Notes under the pieces: generated by a model
What the model saw: only the letters and a program-made list of their open reading frames with translations
Told to the model about the DNA's origin: nothing
The model's database searches: none
In this document: positions 40,601-47,767 of the stretch, one piece after another
Position numbering within the stretch: position 1 is the first letter of the stretch
Layout: the number at the start of each line of letters is the position of its first letter
Source of the DNA: JBAZHE01 sp964547855
Lineage (GTDB): Bacteria; Patescibacteriota; Patescibacteriia; Patescibacteriales; WJLG01
DNA length: 64,000 bases
Direction: 5' to 3'
Assembly: GCA_964547855.1 (NCBI GenBank)
Contig: CAZJPG010000005.1
Coordinates: 1-64,000, forward strand
Translations under genes and position numbers: made by a program

Positions 40601-41443
40601 ATGAATAAGCCGCTCATATCGGTCATAATCCCCTGTCATAACGCCGTTCCGTATATCAAGGATTCGCTCAAGTCTATGCTTGGGCAAACCTACGAGAACA
40701 TCGAGATGATCTTAGTCGACGACAATAGCTCCGACGATTTGCCGTCCGCTATTAAGCCATATTTAGATAAATACCCCAACATCCGCTATTTCCGACTTCA
40801 GCAAGACGACCCAGAAAGGATCGGCCCAGACGGGACCGATATCAACGCTGGCTGGATGTCACGCAACTACGGTATTGACATGGCCAGGGGCGAGCTTATC
40901 ACTTTTCAAGACGACGACGACGGTTCTTGCAGCAACCGCTTAGAGTTTCAATATGAAATGATGGTTAGGCATGGAGTTAAACATGTCAACGTCTCTTGGC
41001 AGCGATACCGCGACGAATACAATGCCAAATATTTGGATTTCAAACCGACCGACAAAGACATTATCGGGACAGAAGAGATATTGAAGCTAGCGAAAAAGAC
41101 AGCGGGAAAATTATTCAAAAGACTATTTATGCGCGACGAGGCCAAGCACCCTATCATGGGCGCTCTGCATCGCTTTGAGCGCGAACACCTGCGCGACTGG
41201 ACACCATACCCAGAAGCCGCCAACTCCCCTTTATTAAAACGCGAGGTCTTCGACAAATGTCGTTTCCATCAGCTATACGACCGCACCCGCCCATCGATAA
41301 AGGGTCGAGGATGTGACCGTAATTTCAATTTTTCCGTGGCCGAAACTTTCAAAAGCAGCATAGCCATAAAAGCCCCACTATACCTTTGGCGAACGAAGTG
41401 GGAAAACTACGATTTTAAGGATGAAAAATACCGCCCCAAATAA
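40601..41443 (+). CDS. Family 2 glycosyltransferase
   Basis: 280 residues. GT-A fold: LISVIIPCHNAVPYIKDSL, nucleotide-sugar binding LVDDNSSDD, and the metal-site run FQDDDDGS. It transfers a sugar from an activated donor to an envelope polysaccharide or lipid; donor and acceptor are unknown. It is a single gene with its own promoter and a terminator that overlaps the last codons. Confidence 0.9.
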   Translation: MNKPLISVIIPCHNAVPYIKDSLKSMLGQTYENIEMILVDDNSSDDLPSAIKPYLDKYPNIRYFRLQQDDPERIGPDGTDINAGWMSRNYGIDMARGELITFQDDDDGSCSNRLEFQYEMMVRHGVKHVNVSWQRYRDEYNAKYLDFKPTDKDIIGTEEILKLAKKTAGKLFKRLFMRDEAKHPIMGALHRFEREHLRDWTPYPEAANSPLLKREVFDKCRFHQLYDRTRPSIKGRGCDRNFNFSVAETFKSSIAIKAPLYLWRTKWENYDFKDEKYRPK

Positions 41444-41456
41444 GGCGGTGTTTTTA
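41430..41456 (+). terminator. Terminator overlapping the glycosyltransferase stop
   Basis: ACCGCC/GGCGGT with CCAAATAA as loop, then GTTTTT; the stop codon is in the loop. Confidence 0.88.
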
Positions 41457-41485
41457 TTGACAAAAAAACATATAGACTGTTAAAT
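41457..41485 (+). promoter_or_regulatory. Promoter of pyrBI
   Basis: TTGACA (41457-41462), 17-bp spacer, TTAAAT. It begins right after the preceding terminator's T-run. The leader has a weak GTTTA/TAAAC hairpin. Confidence 0.65.
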
Positions 41486-41545
41486 ATAGTTAATTTGCTC
41501 GTTTAAAAACTATCTTGAAATAAACTATTTACCAAGGGGGAATGA

Positions 41546-43036
41546 TTGAAAAACCTTATTTCCATTGAGCAGTTCTCTGCCAATGAATTATTCAACGTCA
41601 TCGTGCCAGGGTGTATCGAAATGATACCAAGGGCACGTAAAATGCAGAGCGGTAAACACAAGTTGCCTGATTTTCGGGAAAGAAAACTAACCATCTTTTC
41701 AGTCGAACCTTCGACTAGAACCATCGACTCCTACATGGAAGCCTCTGGACTTCTTGGCTGGTCAGACCATCGCAGTCCACCACCAGACAACACCTCACTC
41801 ATGAAAAGTGAGAGTTGGGCGGAAACTGCTAGAACCTGGGCCATTCAAGGCGCTGGTGTGATAGCCATGCGAACCAAGATCGAAGGCGTTCAAAAGTTTC
41901 TAGCGAAGATACTAGAAGAAAAAGGCTTCAATGTTTCCATTCAAAATTGCGGCGACGGAGAACATGAGCATCCTAGCCAATGCATATTGGACTTAGTCAC
42001 TATCAAACAAGAAAAGGGACGACTCGAAAATTTAACCATAGGCTTTTTAGGAGACCTCCGTTTCGGAAGAACCGTACACTCCTTAGTCAAAGCATTGTCA
42101 TTGAGCAAAGGAATATCGTTAAGACTAGTATCCGCGCCTGAAATGTCTCTGCCACGGCATTATTTAAAAAATTTCAAAGGAGAGGTCAAACAAAGCGAGG
42201 ATCTTAAAATCCTGTCGGACTGTGACGTCATCTATGCCACCCGCATTCAGGTCGAACGCTTCCCACCCGAAGTTCAATATGCGATAGCGAGAGCTAAAGA
42301 AAAATATCGAATAACGGAAGAAGTTTTAAAGGTGTTCAAGCCTGACGCCATCATAATGCACCCCCTGCCCCATGCCAATGGATTTTCTCCAATGGCGATT
42401 AGGGATAAGCGCGTGGTAATACATAAACAATCGTGGTACGGGATCCCGACCAGAATGTACTTGCTCAACAGAGGCTATATCAATCGCTTCCGAAAAGAAT
42501 CACCGATACTAAGCTTGCCAAAAGGCAGTATGAAGACGATTCTGCATAAAGACCTTAAAGAATACTTGGAGGAAAAAAGTTCAAGAAATAAGGCTAGAAG
42601 ATACTTTTCTCCGATCGACAATGGTACGGTGATAGATCATTTGCCGCGAGGATTCGGAGCAAAGATCAGGGAAGCCCTTGGAAAAGCCGGTCTTTTCGGA
42701 GAAGACAGTGTTCGACACACTATCGAGGATGTCCCATCGAAGAGAATGGGAAAAAAAGACGTCTTAGTACTTGATGGTGTATTCCTAAGCAAGGAAATGA
42801 TGATCTCGATCGCCTCTTTCGCCGAAGGCGTGACTATTAACGTCATTAAAGATGGCCGTTTTCGAAAATTAATCCTGGGAAAGCCGGGACGAATCGAAAA
42901 TATCGGCCACTACCCGAACGATAACTGTATCACCAGACACGACCCGGAGGCATTCCCAATTTTTCTGCGCGTCGGTAACGGAGACGTAGAGTGCCACTAC
43001 TGTGGACGCTCTTTCAAGAATAGTGAAATAAACTGA
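41546..43036 (+). CDS. pyrB: Aspartate carbamoyltransferase, catalytic-regulatory fusion (PyrBI)
   Basis: 496 residues. The first 310 form ATCase: FSVEPSTRTIDSYMEASG, MKSESWAET, GDGEHEHPSQCILDL, LRFGRTVHSL, TRIQVERF and MHPLPHANGFSP, with all key residues present. The last 150 form a PyrI-like regulatory chain (VIDHLPRGFG) ending in a zinc knuckle where the first Cys is His (GHYPNDNCITRHD, then ECHYCGRSF). Fused PyrBI is known from Thermotoga. It makes carbamoyl-aspartate for pyrimidines and is expected to be CTP-controlled. The start is TTG at 41546, 5 bases after AAGGGGG; an ATG 4 bases upstream is in another frame and stops after 8 codons. Confidence 0.92.
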   Translation: MKNLISIEQFSANELFNVIVPGCIEMIPRARKMQSGKHKLPDFRERKLTIFSVEPSTRTIDSYMEASGLLGWSDHRSPPPDNTSLMKSESWAETARTWAIQGAGVIAMRTKIEGVQKFLAKILEEKGFNVSIQNCGDGEHEHPSQCILDLVTIKQEKGRLENLTIGFLGDLRFGRTVHSLVKALSLSKGISLRLVSAPEMSLPRHYLKNFKGEVKQSEDLKILSDCDVIYATRIQVERFPPEVQYAIARAKEKYRITEEVLKVFKPDAIIMHPLPHANGFSPMAIRDKRVVIHKQSWYGIPTRMYLLNRGYINRFRKESPILSLPKGSMKTILHKDLKEYLEEKSSRNKARRYFSPIDNGTVIDHLPRGFGAKIREALGKAGLFGEDSVRHTIEDVPSKRMGKKDVLVLDGVFLSKEMMISIASFAEGVTINVIKDGRFRKLILGKPGRIENIGHYPNDNCITRHDPEAFPIFLRVGNGDVECHYCGRSFKNSEIN

Positions 43037-43049
43037 CCTTTAAACGCCA

Positions 43050-43082
43050 AAAGTGGACCGGGCAAACCGATCCGCTTTTTTT
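43050..43082 (+). terminator. Terminator of pyrBI
   Basis: AAAGTGGA-CGG pairs with CCG-TCCGCTTT (one G-U, one mismatch), then more Ts. Confidence 0.85.
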
Positions 43083-44010
43083 ATTTAAGAAAATTTTTCA
43101 CTTTTCCTTCAGCCTCCGATAAACCACTAACCCAATCGATCGTTCGCTTCTTCTCCCAGCGCTTAAACCAAGTTATTTGACGTTTCGTGAACTGATTAAT
43201 GGCACGATTCAAAAGCTCGAACATTTGATCATAGTCTATCTTTTCTTGTAGATACTGCGAGATGAACTTATACTCTAAGCCGAACTCCGTCAGGCGCTCC
43301 CAAGACAGACCGATCCTGTCATGAAGATTTGAAACCTCTTGAACCATATCCTCCTTTTCCAACCTATCTTTTAAGCGTTTCTCTACCCTTTCTGACAGAA
43401 CTTCCTTGTCATGTGTGATGCCAATTAACAAAAAATCATACTTGTCGCTTTTTTTATCGGCTACTTCAGAAGGACCTTTGTCATTGACCACTGATGCGAC
43501 CTCAAGATAACGCACTAAGCGACGTTTATTGTTCTTGTCGCTATTATTAAGTTTTGAAGCGAAGACCGGATTCTTTTCTTTCAACTCGTCGAACAACTCC
43601 TCCGCCGTCTTATCTTCCATTTTAGAGCGAGCCTCGATGTCAGGCTTAACGTCTAAAAGTTCATACCCTTCTACGACCGCTTCCAAATATTGACCAGAAC
43701 CACCAACTATTATCGGCAACTTACCTCGACCCAGCACATCGTCGATGGCATCATAGGCGGCCTTTTGGTAATCGGCCACCGAATATCTATCCACGGGATC
43801 GGCCACGTCTATTAAATGATATTTAACCTCTCCATATTCAGCCAAATCTTTGCCAGAACCCACATCCAAACCGCGATATACTTGCCGAGAATCGGCCGAT
43901 ATTATCTCGCCATCGAACTCGCGCGCCAAAGCTACGCCCAGGGATGTCTTGCCTGACGCCGTCGTTCCTAAAATAACTATGACCTTATTTTTTTTATCTT
44001 TATCGCTCAT
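43081..44010 (-). CDS. miaA: tRNA dimethylallyltransferase
   Basis: 309 residues, normal length. P-loop GTTASGKTSLGVALA, the substrate motif ISADSRQVYRGLDVGSGK, and IIVGGSGQYLEAV. It adds an isopentenyl group to A37 of tRNAs reading UNN codons, including the tRNA-Leu in this window. miaB, the next enzyme in the pathway, lies immediately upstream on the same strand (4-base gap), so one operon encodes both steps to ms2i6A. Confidence 0.96.
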   Translation of the reverse strand: MSDKDKKNKVIVILGTTASGKTSLGVALAREFDGEIISADSRQVYRGLDVGSGKDLAEYGEVKYHLIDVADPVDRYSVADYQKAAYDAIDDVLGRGKLPIIVGGSGQYLEAVVEGYELLDVKPDIEARSKMEDKTAEELFDELKEKNPVFASKLNNSDKNNKRRLVRYLEVASVVNDKGPSEVADKKSDKYDFLLIGITHDKEVLSERVEKRLKDRLEKEDMVQEVSNLHDRIGLSWERLTEFGLEYKFISQYLQEKIDYDQMFELLNRAINQFTKRQITWFKRWEKKRTIDWVSGLSEAEGKVKNFLK

Positions 44011-44014
44011 TTTA

Positions 44015-45367
44015 TCATCTTACAAATTCACCTTCTATTCCAAAATCGCCAGCCGACTTTATTTTAACCAGAACAAAACGACCTATTAATTCTTTATCTT
44101 TAGGCGCAGTAAAGACGACTGTCTTGTGTTGTCCGTTCTTACCAAGCCAATTCCCCTTTTTATTCTTACCATCGACCAAAACGACGACCTCCCTTCCTAT
44201 GAACTTTTTGCCATTGGCCAAAGACGTGGTTCGCAGTATCTTCTCCAGCTCCGCATCACGCCTGACCTTCTCTTCCTTGCTGACATTGTCCTTCATCTTC
44301 CAAGCGGCCGTTCCTGGGCGTGGCGAGAATTGAGCCGTGTACGACATATCGTAGCCAACCTTTTTCATTAATTTGGCGGTATTGGAAAACTGGGCTTTTG
44401 TCTCACCAGGAAAGCCGACGATTATATCGGTGGACAAGCCAACATCTGGTATCGATCTTTTTATTTTATCTATTAAACCAAGATAATGCTTTACTGTGTA
44501 TTTTCTATTCATGGCAGCCAACACCTTGTCATCACCGGCCTGAACCGGCAAATGAATATAAGGAGTGAAGCGACCACCGCTAGCCGCGACGCGAATAAGC
44601 TCATCGCTCATATCCTTGGGGTGGCTAGTCGAAAAACGAACCCAATAGTTCCTTGGAATACCCTTGCCTTTTTTGGTCGGTATAAGTTCTGGCAAATGTC
44701 CAACCGCCTCTAGCAATTCATAAAAATGTATCTTCTCCCCTATCTTCTTGTGCGGCAAATATCTTAGATCCTTTTTTGTAACCAAAGCTTTGTAGCTGTT
44801 GACGTTTTGAGCTATCAAATAAATTTCTTTATATCCCTTTTTTATAAAACTGATCGCCTCATCTATTATTTCATGGGCAGGACGATATTGTTCGCGACCA
44901 CGAGCATACGGCACGACACAGTAAGAGCAAAAATTATCACAACCATTGCCGATCGGAATATAAATAGAGAACGGCGAAACAGCTTTTGGTTCGATATTAA
45001 GATAGTCCTTTTTTCCAAAATTCTTTTTCTTAAGGCCTAATTTTTTATAAAGATTTGGGAGCTCTCTGATCGGTAGCCAAATATCGACCCTGCCATCAAG
45101 CCTCTTGCGAACATCCTCTCTTTCCGAAAGACAACCGGCTAAAATTATCTTAGCGGCTTTATTATCACCTTTAATGGCCGGTATGAGGCCATAATTGCGG
45201 TTCTCTGCCGTCTGCCTTATGCCGCAGGTGTTGAGGACCACCACTCCGGCATCATTGCGTTCTTTGGCCTTTTTGAAGCCATAAAACTCCAAATACGAGG
45301 CTATGCGTTCGCTATCGGCCTCATTCATTTGGCAACCTATGGTTATTATGTAATAAGTTCTCTTCAT
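44015..45367 (-). CDS. miaB: tRNA-2-methylthio-N6-dimethylallyladenosine synthase
   Basis: 450 residues. The N-terminal UPF0004 domain has three cluster Cys (TIGCQMNE, NTCGIR, AGCLSER). The radical SAM domain has GCDNFCSYCVVPYARGRE, and a C-terminal TRAM domain follows (about 385-450). Both 4Fe-4S sites are complete. It methylthiolates i6A37, the product of MiaA encoded next. Presence of this oxygen-sensitive enzyme and NrdD/NrdG fits an anaerobic or fermentative lifestyle. Confidence 0.96.
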   Translation of the reverse strand: MKRTYYIITIGCQMNEADSERIASYLEFYGFKKAKERNDAGVVVLNTCGIRQTAENRNYGLIPAIKGDNKAAKIILAGCLSEREDVRKRLDGRVDIWLPIRELPNLYKKLGLKKKNFGKKDYLNIEPKAVSPFSIYIPIGNGCDNFCSYCVVPYARGREQYRPAHEIIDEAISFIKKGYKEIYLIAQNVNSYKALVTKKDLRYLPHKKIGEKIHFYELLEAVGHLPELIPTKKGKGIPRNYWVRFSTSHPKDMSDELIRVAASGGRFTPYIHLPVQAGDDKVLAAMNRKYTVKHYLGLIDKIKRSIPDVGLSTDIIVGFPGETKAQFSNTAKLMKKVGYDMSYTAQFSPRPGTAAWKMKDNVSKEEKVRRDAELEKILRTTSLANGKKFIGREVVVLVDGKNKKGNWLGKNGQHKTVVFTAPKDKELIGRFVLVKIKSAGDFGIEGEFVR

Positions 45368-45452
45368 TCAACTAATAATTAAGAAATAAAAAATTAAGGA
45401 TTATTTTAATATTTAAACAAGGAGCCGTCAAATCCATCCATAAACACCCGTA

Positions 45453-45488
45453 AATTTAAAATCCCGCCCTACGGCGGAATCTTAAATT
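45453..45488 (-). terminator. Long hairpin after parB
   Basis: A 16-bp stem (with two G-U pairs when read on the - strand), 4-base loop, AT-rich ends. It lies 15 bases after the parB stop and separates parAB from miaBA. No clean T-run follows, so efficiency is uncertain. Confidence 0.6.
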
Positions 45489-45503
45489 ATCCTTTTCTGC
45501 TTC

Positions 45504-46385
45504 CTAATCCTTTATTTTGTTGATCATCTCATCCAGTTCATCATCACTGGAAAAAGTTATCACGATCTTTCCGCCGCGCGACTCTCTTTTTATCTCTGCT
45601 TTAGCGGCAAAGAAAGAACGAAAGGCCGCCTCGCGAACGCCATCGCGCTGATCGGATTTTATCCTTGATTCCTTTGTACCACCGAGTTTTCTAACTTGTT
45701 GGCTGGTCTCGCGAACGGTCCAATTATTCTGTACTATTTTACGAAAGACTTCCATCTGCTTCACTGGATTATCTAGACCCATCAAGTACACGGCATGAGC
45801 CTCGGTCAACTGCCCTTTACTCAAAGCGTCGCGAATCTCTTGCGGTAAAGACGTCAAGCGCATGGTATTAGAGACCTGTGGCCTTGATTTACCCACTCTT
45901 TTAGCCACGTCTTCTACGGTCAAGCTGAATTCGTCCATTAACTGGCGATAGGCCATGGCTTTTTCGATCGGATTAAGGTCAGCGCGCTGAACGTTCTCAA
46001 TAATGGCAACTTCCAATTTCTTCTGCTCGTCATAATCGCGAACCACTACTGGAACTTTCTTCAGTCCAGCCATTTTCGAAGCCCTTAAACGTCGCTCACC
46101 AGCTATAAGTTCATATCTATCGCCATTTTTGGTAACTATCAAGGGCTGAATGACACCATAAGTCTTAATGGACTCTGACAGATCATTAAGTTCATTCTGA
46201 TCGAATTCGTGACGCGGCTGTTTAGGGTTGGCATCGATCTTCATCGGATCGACTTCCAACACTCCACCCAAGACAGGCAATGCCGGAGTTCCGACATACT
46301 CGGCCTCTTTGATAACTGCGCGCGGTTTGTCTATTTTTTGAGGGATCAACGATCCAAGCCCCCTCCCTAATCCTCCATGAGACAT
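45504..46385 (-). CDS. parB: Chromosome partitioning protein ParB
   Basis: 293 residues. The N-terminus GGLGRGLGSLIPQKID binds ParA; a ParB/Srx-like CTPase domain follows (KQPRHEFDQNELNDL, IAGERRLRASKMAGL), then helix-turn-helix (VEDVAKRVGKSRPQVSNTMR) and a C-terminal dimer domain. It spreads from parS sites near the origin. I saw no parS-like palindrome in the window. ATG at 46385 preferred to a TTG 9 bases upstream. Confidence 0.96.
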   Translation of the reverse strand: MSHGGLGRGLGSLIPQKIDKPRAVIKEAEYVGTPALPVLGGVLEVDPMKIDANPKQPRHEFDQNELNDLSESIKTYGVIQPLIVTKNGDRYELIAGERRLRASKMAGLKKVPVVVRDYDEQKKLEVAIIENVQRADLNPIEKAMAYRQLMDEFSLTVEDVAKRVGKSRPQVSNTMRLTSLPQEIRDALSKGQLTEAHAVYLMGLDNPVKQMEVFRKIVQNNWTVRETSQQVRKLGGTKESRIKSDQRDGVREAAFRSFFAAKAEIKRESRGGKIVITFSSDDELDEMINKIKD

Positions 46386-46423
46386 AATTTTCAATCTTCA
46401 ATAATCAATTTTCAATCTTCAAT
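46386..46423 (-). repeat. Tandem 17-base direct repeat before parB
   Basis: The same 17 bases (plus-strand AATTTTCAATCTTCAAT) occur at 46386-46402 and 46407-46423, 21 bp apart, directly before the parB start. Two turns of helix apart, so a protein could bind both on one face. Confidence 0.7.
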
Positions 46424-46468
46424 CAACTTAAAAATCAAAAATTAAAAATTATTTAAAAAATTATAAAA

Positions 46469-47248
46469 TTAAAGATTCTTATTTTTACCCTCGTTATCCA
46501 AGATCTCTCTAGCCAGTCTCTCGTAGGCCTTGCCGCCTTTAGAGCTTTTGTCGTATTGCAATATCGAGCGACCATACGATGGCGCTTCGGCCAAGCGAAC
46601 ACTTCTTGGAATGACCGAACGGAACACCTTATTCGGGAAATACTGATAGAGTTCGGACATGACCATGCTTGAAAGCTTATTGCGTTGGTCGAACATGGTT
46701 ATTACCGCACCCATTATGCCCAGATCCGGCTTAAGATTGTTTTGGATCAAGCTGATAGTGGAGAGCAACTGCCCAAGACCTTCCAAGGCATAGTATTCGC
46801 TTTGTATGGGAATAAGTACTTCATCGGAAGCTACTAGACTATTGACCGTCAAAAGGCCGAGCGACGGAGGGGCATCGATCAATATATAATCATATTCATC
46901 CCTAACTGATTGTAATATTCTCATTAAACGATATTCTCTCTCATCCATTGACACCATCTCTACGCCAGCCCCAGCCAAAGATGGCGTTGATGGCGCAACA
47001 CTATAACGATCCTGTTTTGTCCTTTTAACCACATGAGGCAACTCTCTTTGCTCCACTAAAACATCATAAAGACCATGTTCAAGTTCGTTCGGCTCAAAAC
47101 CAACGCCAGAAGTGGCATTTCCCTGTGGGTCAACATCCACCAAAAGCACGTGTTTTCCAAAGTGCGCCAAATAAGACCCCAGGTTTACGGCCGTGGTAGT
47201 CTTCCCAACTCCTCCCTTTTGATTTACTATGGCTATTATTTTGCCCAT
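46469..47248 (-). CDS. parA: Chromosome partitioning ATPase ParA/Soj
   Basis: 259 residues. Deviant Walker A IVNQKGGVGKTTTAVNLG, Walker A' VDVDPQGNATSGVG, and Walker B DYILIDAPPSLGLL. It drives segregation of ParB-bound origin DNA. ATG at 47248 is used; the TTG 9 bases upstream is less likely. The parA-parB order and strong promoter suggest the replication origin may not be far, although dnaA is not in the window. Confidence 0.96.
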   Translation of the reverse strand: MGKIIAIVNQKGGVGKTTTAVNLGSYLAHFGKHVLLVDVDPQGNATSGVGFEPNELEHGLYDVLVEQRELPHVVKRTKQDRYSVAPSTPSLAGAGVEMVSMDEREYRLMRILQSVRDEYDYILIDAPPSLGLLTVNSLVASDEVLIPIQSEYYALEGLGQLLSTISLIQNNLKPDLGIMGAVITMFDQRNKLSSMVMSELYQYFPNKVFRSVIPRSVRLAEAPSYGRSILQYDKSSKGGKAYERLAREILDNEGKNKNL

Positions 47249-47274
47249 ATTAGGCAATTTGTTAACTTATGCAC

Positions 47275-47345
47275 AAAAACTAAAATAGGAACTTTTAATC
47301 CCTTGTAGCTTATGTTATTATACAAAATCCAAGAGGCCTTGGCAA
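47275..47345 (-). promoter_or_regulatory. parAB promoter and leader hairpin
   Basis: On the - strand TTGCCA, 17-bp spacer, TATAAT (47317-47345). The leader contains AGGGA/TTCCT with a TTAAAAG loop followed by a U-rich tract (47275-47303), within 10 bases of the predicted start. Confidence 0.65.
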
Positions 47346-47355
47346 ACTTTCATAT

Positions 47356-47426
47356 TTGACAAAAAAACGGTCATTATCTATAATCTTAAAAGAGCAATAA
47401 GTGTTTTAAAAGCGCTTGTTTTTTTT
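47356..47426 (+). promoter_or_regulatory. tRNA-Leu promoter with terminator-like leader
   Basis: A perfect TTGACA-17-TATAAT promoter (47356-47384), back to back with the parA promoter. It is followed by AAGTG/CGCTT with a 9-base loop (47399-47417) and eight Ts (47419-47426), before the tRNA is reached. Confidence 0.8.
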
Positions 47427-47434
47427 AGAAAAAA

Positions 47435-47466
47435 GGGCGTGTGGCGGAATCCGCCCAAGGCGGATT
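47435..47466 (+). repeat. Duplicated tRNA-Leu 5' end and hairpin
   Basis: Fifteen bases (GGGCGTGTGGCGGAA, 47435-47449) are identical to the first 15 bases of the tRNA-Leu gene 53 bp downstream. They run into AATCCGCC/GGCGGATT, a perfect 8-bp hairpin with a CAA loop. The rest of a tRNA is missing here. Confidence 0.8.
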
Positions 47467-47487
47467 ATATCTTTGCTCAAAAACTGC

Positions 47488-47571
47488 GGGCGTGTGGCGG
47501 AACTGGCAGACGCGCACGACTCAAAATCGTGTGGACGAAAGTCCATGTGGGTTCGATTCCCACCATGCCCA
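47488..47571 (+). tRNA. tRNA-Leu (CAA anticodon)
   Basis: 84 bases. Acceptor stem GGGCGTG/CATGCCC (one G-U); anticodon arm CACGA-CTCAAAA-TCGTG with CAA at 47522-47524; long variable arm TGGAC-GAAA-GTCCA as required for tRNA-Leu; T arm GTGGG-TTCGATT-CCCAC. CCA is not encoded. It reads UUG codons, and A37 is a candidate MiaA/MiaB target. The terminator stem begins at the discriminator base. Confidence 0.95.
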
Positions 47572-47614
47572 CAAATAAAATAAGACCGGCTAATGCCGGT
47601 CTTATTTTATTTGT
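47571..47614. terminator. 20-bp terminator hairpin after tRNA-Leu
   Basis: A perfect 20-bp stem with a TAAT loop whose GC core (GACCGGC/GCCGGTC) is flanked by A/T-rich arms. It can terminate in both directions. Confidence 0.88.
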
Positions 47615-47625
47615 ATCGCATAAAT

Positions 47626-47702
47626 GGAAGGGAATCGAACCCTCCCGAGGCGGGCAAGCAAGTTGCGAGCGAGATACGAGGTGAGGCGGAAGCCGAGCCG
47701 AA
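47626..47702 (-). pseudogene. tRNA T-arm-like remnant
   Basis: On the - strand GAGGG-TTCGATT-CCCTT resembles a tRNA T arm, preceded by a CCCG/CGGG variable-arm-like hairpin. No matching acceptor, D or anticodon arms were found. The adjacent GC-rich stretch to 47702 has small hairpins (GCAA/TTGC, GGC/GCC). Interpreted as a decayed tRNA or an element derived from one. Confidence 0.4.
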
Positions 47703-47724
47703 TAATCAAGCGACATCAATATTC

Positions 47725-47761
47725 AAAAAAACAAAAAAGGCCGACCATTACTAGGCCAGCC
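47725..47761 (-). terminator. Terminator of the 47768-49297 gene
   Basis: On the - strand GGCTGGCC/GGTCGGCC (with G-U pairs), then six Ts and further T-rich sequence. Confidence 0.82.
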
Positions 47762-47767
47762 TCTCTA

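Noticed and set aside
47435..47487. A second tRNA-Leu gene
   Set aside because: Only the first 15 bases match; there is no anticodon arm, variable arm or T arm. Listed as a partial duplication instead.
47477..47719. An 80-codon frame on the - strand across the tRNA
   Set aside because: It is the translated antisense of the tRNA-Leu gene and its terminator (a familiar spurious annotation).
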